Positions 32,514 through 39,463 of a stretch of DNA of 39,463 nucleotides are shown here, one piece after another (position 1 is the first letter of the stretch; each line of letters begins with the position of its first letter). Below the pieces are notes generated by a model. That model saw only the letters and a program-made list of their open reading frames with translations, did no database searches and had not been told where the DNA came from. The translations under genes were made by a program, and so were the position numbers. Source of the stretch: Algoriphagus algorifonticola. GTDB taxonomy: Bacteria > Bacteroidota > Bacteroidia > Cytophagales > Cyclobacteriaceae. The stretch is taken from contig NZ_VLOG01000019.1 of assembly GCF_007655305.1 (NCBI RefSeq), positions 46,242-85,704 of the forward strand, written 5' to 3'.

Positions 32514-33740
32514 ATGTATCAAATTAAAGAACTAGCCAACGGTATCCGCATAGTCCATCAGGAGGTAACTCATACCCGACTTGTGCATTGCGGATTTGTC
32601 TTAAATATAGGTAGCAGGGATGAAACCAAAGAACAGGAAGGACTGGCCCACTTTTGGGAGCATATGGCTTTCAAAGGAACCAAAAAAAGGAAAACCTTTC
32701 ACATCATCAATCGCCTGGAGTCTTTGGGAGGAGAGTTGAATGCCTATACCACCAAAGAAAAAATCTGTTTCTATGCATCGGTGCTCAAAGAGCATTATTC
32801 CAAGGCAGCCGACTTGTTGTTTGACATCACATTCAACAGCACTTTTCCTACCAAAGAAATAGAGAAAGAACGCCAAGTAATCCTGGAAGAAATGTCTATG
32901 TATAGAGATTCTCCTGATGACTCTATTCAGGATGAGCTGGATGCTTTGGTATTTGAAAATCACTCCTTGGGAAGAAATATTCTCGGCACGGAAGAAACTG
33001 TATCAAACTTCAGTCAACAAGATTTTTTTGATTTCATATCCACCCGGCTTGATACCTCACAGGTAGTGTTTTCTATCGTGGGAAATATTTCCTTTTCTAA
33101 GGCATTAAAGGCAATTGAAGGTCCTTTGTCAGAAATACAACCCAAAAGGACACTTTATGCCAGAAGTGCATTTCATACATATGCACCTCAAGTCAAAACC
33201 ATAAACAGGGACATATCTCAATCCCTTTGTGCCTTAGGCAGACCTGCTTATTCACAGCATGACCCCAATAGATATAAGCTATTTCTTCTCAATAATATTT
33301 TGGGAGGGCCCAGCATGAACAGCAGGCTCAACCTTGCTTTAAGGGAAAAATACGGCTATGTGTATAGCATTGAGTCCAGTTATCAGCCATTTTCGGATAC
33401 CGGATTCTTTGGGATTTTCTTTGGCACAGAAGAAAAAACCTTAAAAAAATCCACTCAAATTGTTCACCGGGAATTGCATAAGCTAAGAACCAAAAAACTG
33501 GGGACTATGCAACTCCACATGGCGAAGGAGCAGGCTATTGGACAAATGGCAATGGCAGAAGAAAATTATGCTGCGTTGATGCTTGTATTTGGCAAAAGTC
33601 TGATCGATCATGGGAAAATAGACCCTTTGGAACGTATCTTTGAGCAGATAAGAAGCACCACAGCCGAAGAGGTATTAGCAATAGCCGAGGAAATTTTCAA
33701 TCCAGAGCAACTCAGCTACCTCACCTATTTACCGAATTAA
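32514..33740 (+). CDS. M16-family zinc peptidase
   Basis: The 408-residue protein has the inverted zinc motif HxxEH as 'HFWEH' (46-50), with the third ligand Glu expected in 'EKERQVILEEMSMYRDSP' (about 116-133). The second M16 half (about 175-340) contains 'GGPSMNSRLNLALREKYGYVYSI'. There is no signal peptide, so it is probably a cytoplasmic processing peptidase. Only one nucleotide separates it from the O-methyltransferase gene, indicating an operon. Substrates are unknown. Confidence 0.93.
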   Translation: MYQIKELANGIRIVHQEVTHTRLVHCGFVLNIGSRDETKEQEGLAHFWEHMAFKGTKKRKTFHIINRLESLGGELNAYTTKEKICFYASVLKEHYSKAADLLFDITFNSTFPTKEIEKERQVILEEMSMYRDSPDDSIQDELDALVFENHSLGRNILGTEETVSNFSQQDFFDFISTRLDTSQVVFSIVGNISFSKALKAIEGPLSEIQPKRTLYARSAFHTYAPQVKTINRDISQSLCALGRPAYSQHDPNRYKLFLLNNILGGPSMNSRLNLALREKYGYVYSIESSYQPFSDTGFFGIFFGTEEKTLKKSTQIVHRELHKLRTKKLGTMQLHMAKEQAIGQMAMAEENYAALMLVFGKSLIDHGKIDPLERIFEQIRSTTAEEVLAIAEEIFNPEQLSYLTYLPN

Positions 33741-33741
33741 A

Positions 33742-34386
33742 ATGGAGTTTATAGATCCCGAATTATTAGCCTATTGTGAATCCCATACTTCAGAAGAGGA
33801 TACTCTTTTGAAAAAAATTGTCCGGGAAACTCAGGCCAAAGTCCTAATGCCTAGAATGATTTCAGGGCATTTACAGGGAAAAATCCTGGAGCTGTTTGTA
33901 AAAATGCTTCGTCCAAAAACGATTTTGGAAATAGGAACCTACACTGGGTATTCAGGAATTTGTATGGCAAAAGGACTGGCTGAAGGTGGAAAGCTAATTA
34001 CGCTTGATATCAATGATGAGCTGGAAACCATGGTTCGTGGATTTTTTGAAGAAAGTGGTCTTGCCACACAAATAGACTACAGATTAGGCAACGCCTTGGA
34101 TATTATCCCTAGTTTGGAAGGTCCATTTGACCTGGTTTTCATAGATGCTGACAAATTCAATTATTCTAGTTATTACGACTTGGTGATCGATAAAATGCCT
34201 TCAGGGGGTATCATTTTGGCAGATAATGTACTTTGGTCTGGAAAAGTATTGCCAGAAGGAAGAAAAAAATTAGACAAAGACACTGAGGCTATATTGGATT
34301 TCAATCGGAAGGTTCACCAAGATTCCCGAGTAGAAAACAGTATTTTACCTATAAGAGATGGAATCTTAATGGCAAGAAAACTGTGA
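33742..34386 (+). CDS. SAM-dependent O-methyltransferase (catechol/caffeoyl-CoA type)
   Basis: This 214-residue methyltransferase carries the SAM-binding 'ILEIGTYTGYSG' (about 53-64), 'ITLDIND' (about 86-92), the metal-binding 'FIDADKFNYSSYY' (about 133-145) and 'ILADNVLWSGKV' (about 155-166). These are the marks of Mg-dependent class I O-methyltransferases. The acceptor in Bacteroidota is unknown; family members act on catechols and acyl-CoA phenols. It is coupled to the M16 peptidase gene upstream (1-nt gap). Confidence 0.92.
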   Translation: MEFIDPELLAYCESHTSEEDTLLKKIVRETQAKVLMPRMISGHLQGKILELFVKMLRPKTILEIGTYTGYSGICMAKGLAEGGKLITLDINDELETMVRGFFEESGLATQIDYRLGNALDIIPSLEGPFDLVFIDADKFNYSSYYDLVIDKMPSGGIILADNVLWSGKVLPEGRKKLDKDTEAILDFNRKVHQDSRVENSILPIRDGILMARKL

Positions 34387-34445
34387 ATTCATAAAATGGG
34401 AATCATTTTTGCTCATGCAGGGCTGATATCAGAAGACGACCGAGC

Positions 34446-36056
34446 ATGAATTTCAAAAGTTTACAATTTTTCATTTTTTCCTGCTTCCTTTTAGCCTCTA
34501 CTCCTATTCTGGCGCAAATACCACAGGTGCCTGCGGAAATGGAATTTGCAGACATGATTATCCGCATCAATCCTCAGGCTAGAAGGGAAATTCAATTAGA
34601 TGTTGATGCCTTGTACCGAAACCCCAGCTACTTCAAAGTGAAGCTGGAGCGGGTAAATCTTTACATGCCAATCGTAGAACGGGAGCTCAGAAGCGTTGGA
34701 GTTCCTTTGGATCTAAAATACCTAGTGATTCAGGAAAGTGGTTTGATCCCTGATGCAGTCTCAACCTCCAATGCGGTAGGCTTTTGGCAGTTTAAGCAAG
34801 GTACCGCAGAGGAAGTCTTTTTGAGAGTGGATAGCCAAATAGATGATAGAAAAAATATAGTAAACTCCACTCGTGGAGCAGCTCTTTATCTGAAAAAGCA
34901 TAACAACACTTTTGATAATTGGATGTGTGCCTTGGTTTCTTATCAAATGGGCTTAGGCGGTGCTAAAGCTTATTTTGGAAACCGATATAATAGTCAGCGA
35001 ATCATTGATATTGATAGAAATTCTCACTGGTATTTTAAAAAATTTCTAGCCCACAAAGTCGCGTTTGAAAACCAAATCGGAGGGGTGCTGGTCAGCAATT
35101 CACAGCGCTTGGTTGAAGTTCAGGTACAAGGCCCCACCTCACTCAAGGAGCTTGCAAAAAAATACCAGGTCTCCGAAGAGCATCTAAAAGAAATGAACAA
35201 ATGGACCATCAACGGAAAAATTCCGGCTGGTAGAGGATTTTCTTTGGTTTATATCCAGGAAGGAAAATTGGACTACAAACCTGCTGTGATCGAATCAAAA
35301 CCTAGCCAGACCAAACCAAGTCAAAAAAGTAAAGCTGAGGAAAAATATTATCCGGCTTATAAGCAGGCCAACTCTTATCCTAAAATTTCAGGAAACACCA
35401 CCAAGGCTACTCAGCCTGATCAGATTACAGTTAATGAATTGGACGGTGTCTTAGCAGCAAACACGACCTCCCCTGAAAAATTTGCAGATAAAATCGGGAT
35501 TAAAGAAAGAAAGTTTAGAAGACTGAATGACTTGGATCCTGAAGAAAAAGTAGAAGCAGGAAAATATTATTACACTGAAAAGAAAAAGTCTAAAGCGGAA
35601 ATTGAAACTCATATTGTCCAGCCGGGAGAAACACTTTGGAGTATTTCTCAAAAATATGGAATCAAGCTTTCAGCTTTGAAGGCAAAAAACAGAATCAGAA
35701 GGGATGAGGATTTGAAGGCAGGAATGGTCTTGAGCCTGCAGGAACACAGAAAAAGAGGGGAAGAAATTCCCGTTGTCACTGTACCTTCATCAACTCCTGT
35801 TAAAGTAGCTCAATCACAGTCGGAGCCTAAGTCTCAAAATCAGACTATCCCTGTCTATGATACCTCTACCCAAGATCCTGAGCCTAGCTACAGCAATTCG
35901 CCTAGTAAAATCACTCATACCGTATCTCCGGGAGAAACTCTATATGCGATAAGTAAAAAATACGGCGTTACAGTAGATCAGCTGAAAACTTGGAACCAAA
36001 TCGGAAGCCAGAACATTATCAGCGTTGGACAGAAATTAACTATCTTCAAGCCCTGA
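34446..36056 (+). CDS. MltD-like lytic transglycosylase with LysM domains
   Basis: The 536-residue protein has a signal peptide (about 1-24, 'PILAQ') and an SLT catalytic domain (about 75-215) with the catalytic Glu in 'VIQESGL' (Glu97), 'SNAVGFWQFKQGTA' and 'ALVSYQMGLGGAKAY'. A weaker LysM-like region (about 225-265) follows, then Lys/Ser/Gln-rich linkers and two clear LysM modules, 'VQPGETLWSISQKYG' (about 391) and 'VSPGETLYAISKKYG' (about 492). It cleaves peptidoglycan glycan strands in the periplasm. It starts 59 nt after the methyltransferase and is followed by the DUF3078 gene 14 nt later. Confidence 0.93.
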   Translation: MNFKSLQFFIFSCFLLASTPILAQIPQVPAEMEFADMIIRINPQARREIQLDVDALYRNPSYFKVKLERVNLYMPIVERELRSVGVPLDLKYLVIQESGLIPDAVSTSNAVGFWQFKQGTAEEVFLRVDSQIDDRKNIVNSTRGAALYLKKHNNTFDNWMCALVSYQMGLGGAKAYFGNRYNSQRIIDIDRNSHWYFKKFLAHKVAFENQIGGVLVSNSQRLVEVQVQGPTSLKELAKKYQVSEEHLKEMNKWTINGKIPAGRGFSLVYIQEGKLDYKPAVIESKPSQTKPSQKSKAEEKYYPAYKQANSYPKISGNTTKATQPDQITVNELDGVLAANTTSPEKFADKIGIKERKFRRLNDLDPEEKVEAGKYYYTEKKKSKAEIETHIVQPGETLWSISQKYGIKLSALKAKNRIRRDEDLKAGMVLSLQEHRKRGEEIPVVTVPSSTPVKVAQSQSEPKSQNQTIPVYDTSTQDPEPSYSNSPSKITHTVSPGETLYAISKKYGVTVDQLKTWNQIGSQNIISVGQKLTIFKP

Positions 36057-36070
36057 TTTCGACCTTTTTC

Positions 36071-37063
36071 ATGCCCAGATTACTTCTCCTAGCAGGACTT
36101 TTGGTTTTCCTCCTGAGCGGAAAGATTTTAGCTCAAGATATACAGATCATTCCCGATACAGTATTGATCAACGGGGATACCCTGTTGATGCTTGGTGATT
36201 CCTTATTGATTGATGAACCCGTCAAGGAAGTTTTCTGGAAAACCGGAGGTAATTACAATCTAAATATTGTCCAGTCTACTTTGAGCAACTGGGCAGCTGG
36301 TGGTACGAGTTCATTCGCCCTCAATACAGGAGTTTCCCTTTATGCCAACTACAAAAAAGACAAAAAGGTCTGGGACACGCAGTTGAATATCAATCTAGGT
36401 TTTAACAGACAGACTGATAGAGCTTTTCAAACCAGAAAGACCAATGACAACTTCATATTTGTCAGTAATTACGGACGGGAAATTTCAGAAAAACTCTACT
36501 TATCCACTCAGATTGATGCCCGAACTCAGTTGTTGGAAGGTTTCAAGTATAGCAGGCCGGCTGGAAGTGAAAGCGATTTGAGAACCAAAATATCGGACCT
36601 GCTTTCTCCAGGCTATGTTCAGTCCTCCACAGGTTTGAATTATAGAAAAACTTATCCAAACAAAGGTAAGTTATCTGTCATCCTTTCACCTTTCACAGGT
36701 CGATTTACCATTGTCATGAATGACTCACTCAGTAATGTAGGAGCCTTTGGTGTTACGCCTGGAGAAAATGTAAGAGCTGAAGCCGGGATGTCATTGGCCA
36801 CCTCTGTGGCCGATATTTCCTTGATGGAGAATGTCAATTGGAAAGCAGATCTTAACCTCTTTTCCAATTATGAAAGATTCGGAAATATGGTGGTCAACTT
36901 TAATTCTTCAATCCGAATGAAAGTAAATAAATACATTTCCACGAGGATTGAAACGGTATTAATCTACGATGAGGAGGTATTTATCAAGCAGGATGATGGC
37001 ACATCCAAACAGGCTATACAGTTGCAAAACCTGATCAATTTTGGGATTTCTCTGGATTTTTAG
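36071..37063 (+). CDS. DUF3078 domain protein, probable outer-membrane barrel
   Basis: The 330-residue protein has a signal peptide (about 1-22, 'SGKILAQ') and then the DUF3078 region starting near residue 60 with 'NLNIVQSTLSNWAAGG' and 'VWDTQLNINLGFNRQT'. Amphipathic strands continue to the terminal 'LINFGISLDF', which ends in Phe as outer-membrane barrels do. Function is unknown. I chose the ATG at 36071; an in-frame extension to 35990 would lie inside the transglycosylase gene and lacks a signal peptide. Its TAG overlaps the convergent dnaX stop by 3 nt (37060-37063). Confidence 0.9.
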   Translation: MPRLLLLAGLLVFLLSGKILAQDIQIIPDTVLINGDTLLMLGDSLLIDEPVKEVFWKTGGNYNLNIVQSTLSNWAAGGTSSFALNTGVSLYANYKKDKKVWDTQLNINLGFNRQTDRAFQTRKTNDNFIFVSNYGREISEKLYLSTQIDARTQLLEGFKYSRPAGSESDLRTKISDLLSPGYVQSSTGLNYRKTYPNKGKLSVILSPFTGRFTIVMNDSLSNVGAFGVTPGENVRAEAGMSLATSVADISLMENVNWKADLNLFSNYERFGNMVVNFNSSIRMKVNKYISTRIETVLIYDEEVFIKQDDGTSKQAIQLQNLINFGISLDF

Positions 37064-38786
37064 AAATCAGTCTCCAGCCCAAACTTCTTTCTAAACTCAT
37101 TTAAAGCTGGATGCTTTTCCAATAAATAATTGAATTTATCCGAACTCGTATAAAGTTTATTTTTGGCTGTTTCGATTTCTTCCTTGACTTCCAAGGATAG
37201 CTGAAATTTTCCTGCACCTGTCAGGTTTCTTATCAGAGTCATCAGCTCCTGACGCATGGAATGTGCCCTTTCTTCCTGCACATGCCCCATTACTTCCAAG
37301 ATCATTTGATTCTCCTTGACCTTGATGGGCTGGTTGAGAATGGCTAATTCCAGACTTTTTCCCTGCTTTTTGAAATGCTCCAAAACCTGAGGTAAATGCT
37401 GGTCTAGAAGTTCCTGTGTCAGAGGCTGACTAGTCTCCACAGTAGAAACAAATTCTACCAAATCGTCTGCCTGTTTCGCAGCTTGGGTATTTTTCTGTTC
37501 AAACTCTTTGACCAGTTTTTTGGTCTGGGAGAGACTGGTTGGAATCGAGATGGTCTTTTGAACAGGGGTAGTTTTCCCCTTAATGGAATCAGCACCTAAT
37601 GGGATATCGGGAACTTTTTCCTCTACCGCTTTTTCGTTATTCAGGCTTTTTTTTTTGATTCCTCCACTGCCAATGCAGCTAGGTTCAATGCCTGAGGTAA
37701 TTTGGCCATTTTCATCAAAGCCAACTCAACATGAAGGCGCTGATTTTTACTGGTTTTATAATGAATGTCACATTGGTTGGCAACATTCAAAGCAGAAAGT
37801 AAAAAAGACTGACTGGCTGCTTGGGTTTGTTGAAGGTATCGCTCCTTGACATTTTCGGAAACTTCAATCAGATCTATGGTCACAGGATCTTTCACTACCA
37901 ACAAATCCCTGAAATGCTCGCAGAGACCAACGATGAAATTATGCCCATCGAAGCCTTTTTTAAGAATTTCATCAAAAATCAACAAAGACTGGGAAATATC
38001 TCCTTCCAATAAAGCATCTACTACTTTGAAATAGTAGTCGTAATCCAGAATATGAAGGTTAGAAATGGTCTCTTTGTAAGTTACTTTTTGACCTGCAGAA
38101 TAGGTTACAATCAGGTCAAATATGGAAAGTGCATCTCTCAATGCCCCATCTGCCTTGGTAGCGATCAGACGGAGTGCCTCATCCTCATAACTCACACTTT
38201 CTTTATCCGCGATGTGCTTCAAATGGTCCGCGATATGCTTGATTTGGATTCTGTTGAAATCAAAAATCTGACATCGGGAAAGAATGGTCGGAATGATTTT
38301 ATGCTTCTCTGTGGTTGCTAAAATGAAAATGGCATACTTAGGAGGCTCCTCCAAAGTCTTCAAAAATGCATTGAAGGCCTGATTGGACAGCATGTGCACC
38401 TCATCAATGATGTAGACTTTATATTGACCTTTTTGAGGAGCATATCGAACCTGATCTACCAGATTTCGGATATCATCAACCGAGTTGTTGGAAGCTGCAT
38501 CTAGTTCGTAGATATTGAAGGAAGAGTTGTTTTGGAAGGAAACACAGGATTCGCAGGTCCCGCAGGCTTCTTGGTCCTCCCCTCTATTTTCGCAATTGAT
38601 TGTTTTGGCAAGAATTCGTGCACAGGTAGTTTTCCCTACCCCTCTAGGTCCACAGAAAAGAAAAGCCTGAGCAAGATGATTATTCTTGATCGCATTTTGA
38701 AGTGTGGTGGTGATATGCTGTTGCCCCACGACACTTTTAAAATTAGCCGGTCTATATTTTCTTGCCGAAACGACGAAATTTTCCAT
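37060..38786 (-). CDS. dnaX: DNA polymerase III subunits gamma and tau, split by an A10 run
   Basis: DnaX is the ATPase of the clamp loader. The first frame (ATG 38786 to TGA 37641, 381 residues) has Walker A 'GPRGVGKTT' (about 46-54), four zinc-binding Cys (about 65-82), 'IIDEVHML' and the sensor 'LSRCQIF', so it equals a gamma-like protein. At 37656-37647 the coding strand has ten A, followed by GCC TGA. A -1 shift, or one extra A in the mRNA, enters a frame open to 37060. That frame encodes a linker and the C-terminal 'KLYTSSDKFNYLLEKHPALNEF' typical of Bacteroidota DnaX. The full tau-like product is 575 residues. A sequencing or real frameshift error in the homopolymer is the alternative. 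Confidence 0.9.
37647..37656 (-). promoter_or_regulatory. A10 slippage site in dnaX
   Basis: The coding strand reads TCA AAA AAA AAA GCC TGA, ten consecutive A residues two codons before a stop. Such runs cause transcriptional slippage in Thermus dnaX and ribosomal -1 shifting in E. coli dnaX. I see no strong stem-loop or internal Shine-Dalgarno sequence beside it, which favours slippage by RNA polymerase (inference). Confidence 0.65.
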
Positions 38787-39060
38787 CACCGCAAGATATA
38801 AAAATCTCGGTATTCAGCCTTCTTCAAATTTGAGCAAAATTGAAGTTTTTATATAAAGGACTGAGATTGAAGAATATCTTATTGAATGATTTTAAAATTA
38901 AATTTGAAAGATAAAGTAGCTAGTCCTCTCACATCTCGTTTCCCTACTCTCATGTCTAATCTCTTGCTTCTCGTCACTCGCCTCTAATTTCTCATCTCTC
39001 GCTTTTCGTCTCTCGCCTCTCGCTTCCATTCTCCCCTTCTTATATAATACCTAGTTCCCG
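38787..39060. other. Intergenic region between dnaX and the tmRNA promoter
   Basis: No gene is visible. The first ~130 bp are AT-rich and should hold the dnaX promoter; the best -7 candidate (CAATTTTG, minus strand) has one mismatch and no -33. From 38924 to 39041 the sequence is a degenerate pyrimidine-rich tandem repeat, listed separately. Confidence 0.5.
38924..39041. repeat. Degenerate TCTCGC-like low-complexity repeat
   Basis: About 118 bp consist almost only of C and T on the plus strand, with irregular repetition of TCTCGC, TCTCAT, TCTAAT and CTTCTCGTC units. It is a decayed simple-sequence array rather than a precise tandem repeat. It ends about 20 bp before the tmRNA promoter. Confidence 0.7.
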
Positions 39061-39090
39061 TTGAACGGAACCAAATTTAGCTTACTTTTG
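39061..39090 (+). promoter_or_regulatory. Promoter of ssrA (tmRNA)
   Basis: TTG (39061-39063), a 19-nt spacer and TACTTTTG (39083-39090) form a complete Bacteroidota promoter with an exact TAnnTTTG. It lies 17 nt upstream of the mature 5' end, leaving a short leader for RNase P to remove. Confidence 0.8.
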
Positions 39091-39107
39091 TCTTCTCATT
39101 AGCAAAT

Positions 39108-39463
39108 GGGGCTGACCGGTTTTGACAGTAAGTGTAAAGATCGGGCTTGCATGCAGGCTGGAGTATGTACGGCCTTGAAAGATTCATACGAACCATAAAT
39201 GGCGAAAATACTTACGCCATGGCTGCCTAATCTAACCTTTTAGGATAGATAGCTTAAAGGGTTGAGTCACAAACAGTGATTCCCCGGCCACATCTCACCA
39301 TCCGTTGTCTGGTCCGGGTGGAATTGAGGTGTCGACTTGACTGGACTGCGGCCTGCGATGCGATTAAGCAGGCTTAAGTTCTAATCGCTAAGCCAAACTT
39401 AGGTGTGTCACCCAGCATAGTTTGGTCGAAAACCCAATCGGTGACTAAGCATGTAGACGGTAC
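39108..39463 (+). ncRNA. ssrA: tmRNA, 3' end cut by the window edge
   Basis: The RNA begins GGGGCTGACCGGTTTTGACA, the standard start of Bacteroidota tmRNA with the 5' half of the tRNA-like domain. The tag reading frame at 39201-39230 encodes GENTYAMAA followed by TAA; with the charged alanine the tag is A-GENTYAMAA. The pseudoknot regions follow. The 3' tRNA-like part (T-arm and CCA end) is outside the window; roughly 40-50 nt are missing by comparison with relatives. tmRNA rescues stalled ribosomes together with SmpB. Confidence 0.95.

Noticed and set aside
37060..37461. A separate 133-residue gene next to dnaX
   Set aside because: Its start is a TTG inside a longer frame that is open up to the A10 run, and its sequence is the DnaX C-terminal domain. 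It is the shifted part of dnaX, not an independent gene.
38532..38801. Plus-strand frame of 89 codons opposite dnaX
   Set aside because: It is antisense to the highly conserved Walker A and zinc region of DnaX and is explained by codon bias.
1..39463. CRISPR array, prophage, toxin-antitoxin or defence island
   Set aside because: No regularly spaced direct repeats, no Cas, phage structural, nuclease-helicase or small toxin/antitoxin gene pairs were seen. The repeats present are palindromic and irregularly placed.

Overview
The window looks like a chromosomal segment of a heterotrophic member of the Bacteroidota, most likely Cytophagales (Cyclobacteriaceae/Algoriphagus-like); the genus is inference. 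Supporting signs are a type IX secretion 'gliding motility' C-terminal domain on a 924-residue protein, a DUF3078 protein, PorT-type outer-membrane barrels, a five-helix SdhC without SdhD, promoters of the TTG-N19/20-TAnnTTTG type, no obvious Shine-Dalgarno sequences, and a tmRNA with a GENTYAMAA-type tag. Most of the window is ordinary core genome with dense, overlapping operons. No prophage, CRISPR array or defence island is visible.

Layout. (1) 1-1418: a complete-looking ISL3/ISAon1-type insertion sequence with inverted ends and a two-frame transposase joined by a -1 slippery site. (2) 1570-1657: tRNA-Ser(GGA) with its own terminator. (3) 1753-7908 (minus): a seven-gene operon with overlapping or abutting genes, in the order glycosyltransferase 2, small winged-helix-like protein, SpoIIE/PP2C phosphatase, polysaccharide deacetylase, glycosyltransferase 2, TatD hydrolase, L-asparaginase. 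It runs head-to-head with ruvC. (4) 8522-12924: two paralogous outer-membrane barrels flank a Crp-like regulator and a beta-helix lipoprotein/diheme cytochrome lipoprotein pair of unknown function. (5) 13105-16049 (minus): Na+/solute symporter, GNAT acetyltransferase and alanine/ornithine-type racemase with 1-nt gaps. (6) 16246-19648 (minus): sdhCAB with a good promoter and terminator. (7) 19969-23162: T9SS-exported surface protein and a DCC-family protein. (8) 23159-25134: SbtA-type bicarbonate permease divergent from a CbbR/CmpR-like LysR regulator. (9) 25188-30830: fabD, folK, sppA, a flavin reductase-like protein and a secreted EEP-family hydrolase. (10) 31073-37063: aminopeptidase P, M16 peptidase, O-methyltransferase, LysM lytic transglycosylase, DUF3078 protein. 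(11) 37060-38786: dnaX split by an A10 homopolymer. (12) 39108-end: tmRNA, cut by the window edge.

The less ordinary content is in recoding and in small repeats. Two genes (the transposase and dnaX) appear to need a -1 frameshift or transcriptional slippage for the full-length product. Gene borders carry several families of structured repeats: a 'GAGGCTGTCTC' inverted-repeat element present in three states (bare, with a 19-bp CCTGCCTG/CAGGCAGG palindrome inserted, and with a different palindrome replacing its loop), a ~178-bp MITE-like element with ~58-bp imperfect inverted arms, and a ~90-bp multi-hairpin element. I did not find a clear new defence or signalling system. The best candidates for unexplained biology are the phosphatase/glycosyltransferase operon, the beta-helix/diheme pair, the symporter-acetyltransferase-racemase operon, and the nested palindromes.
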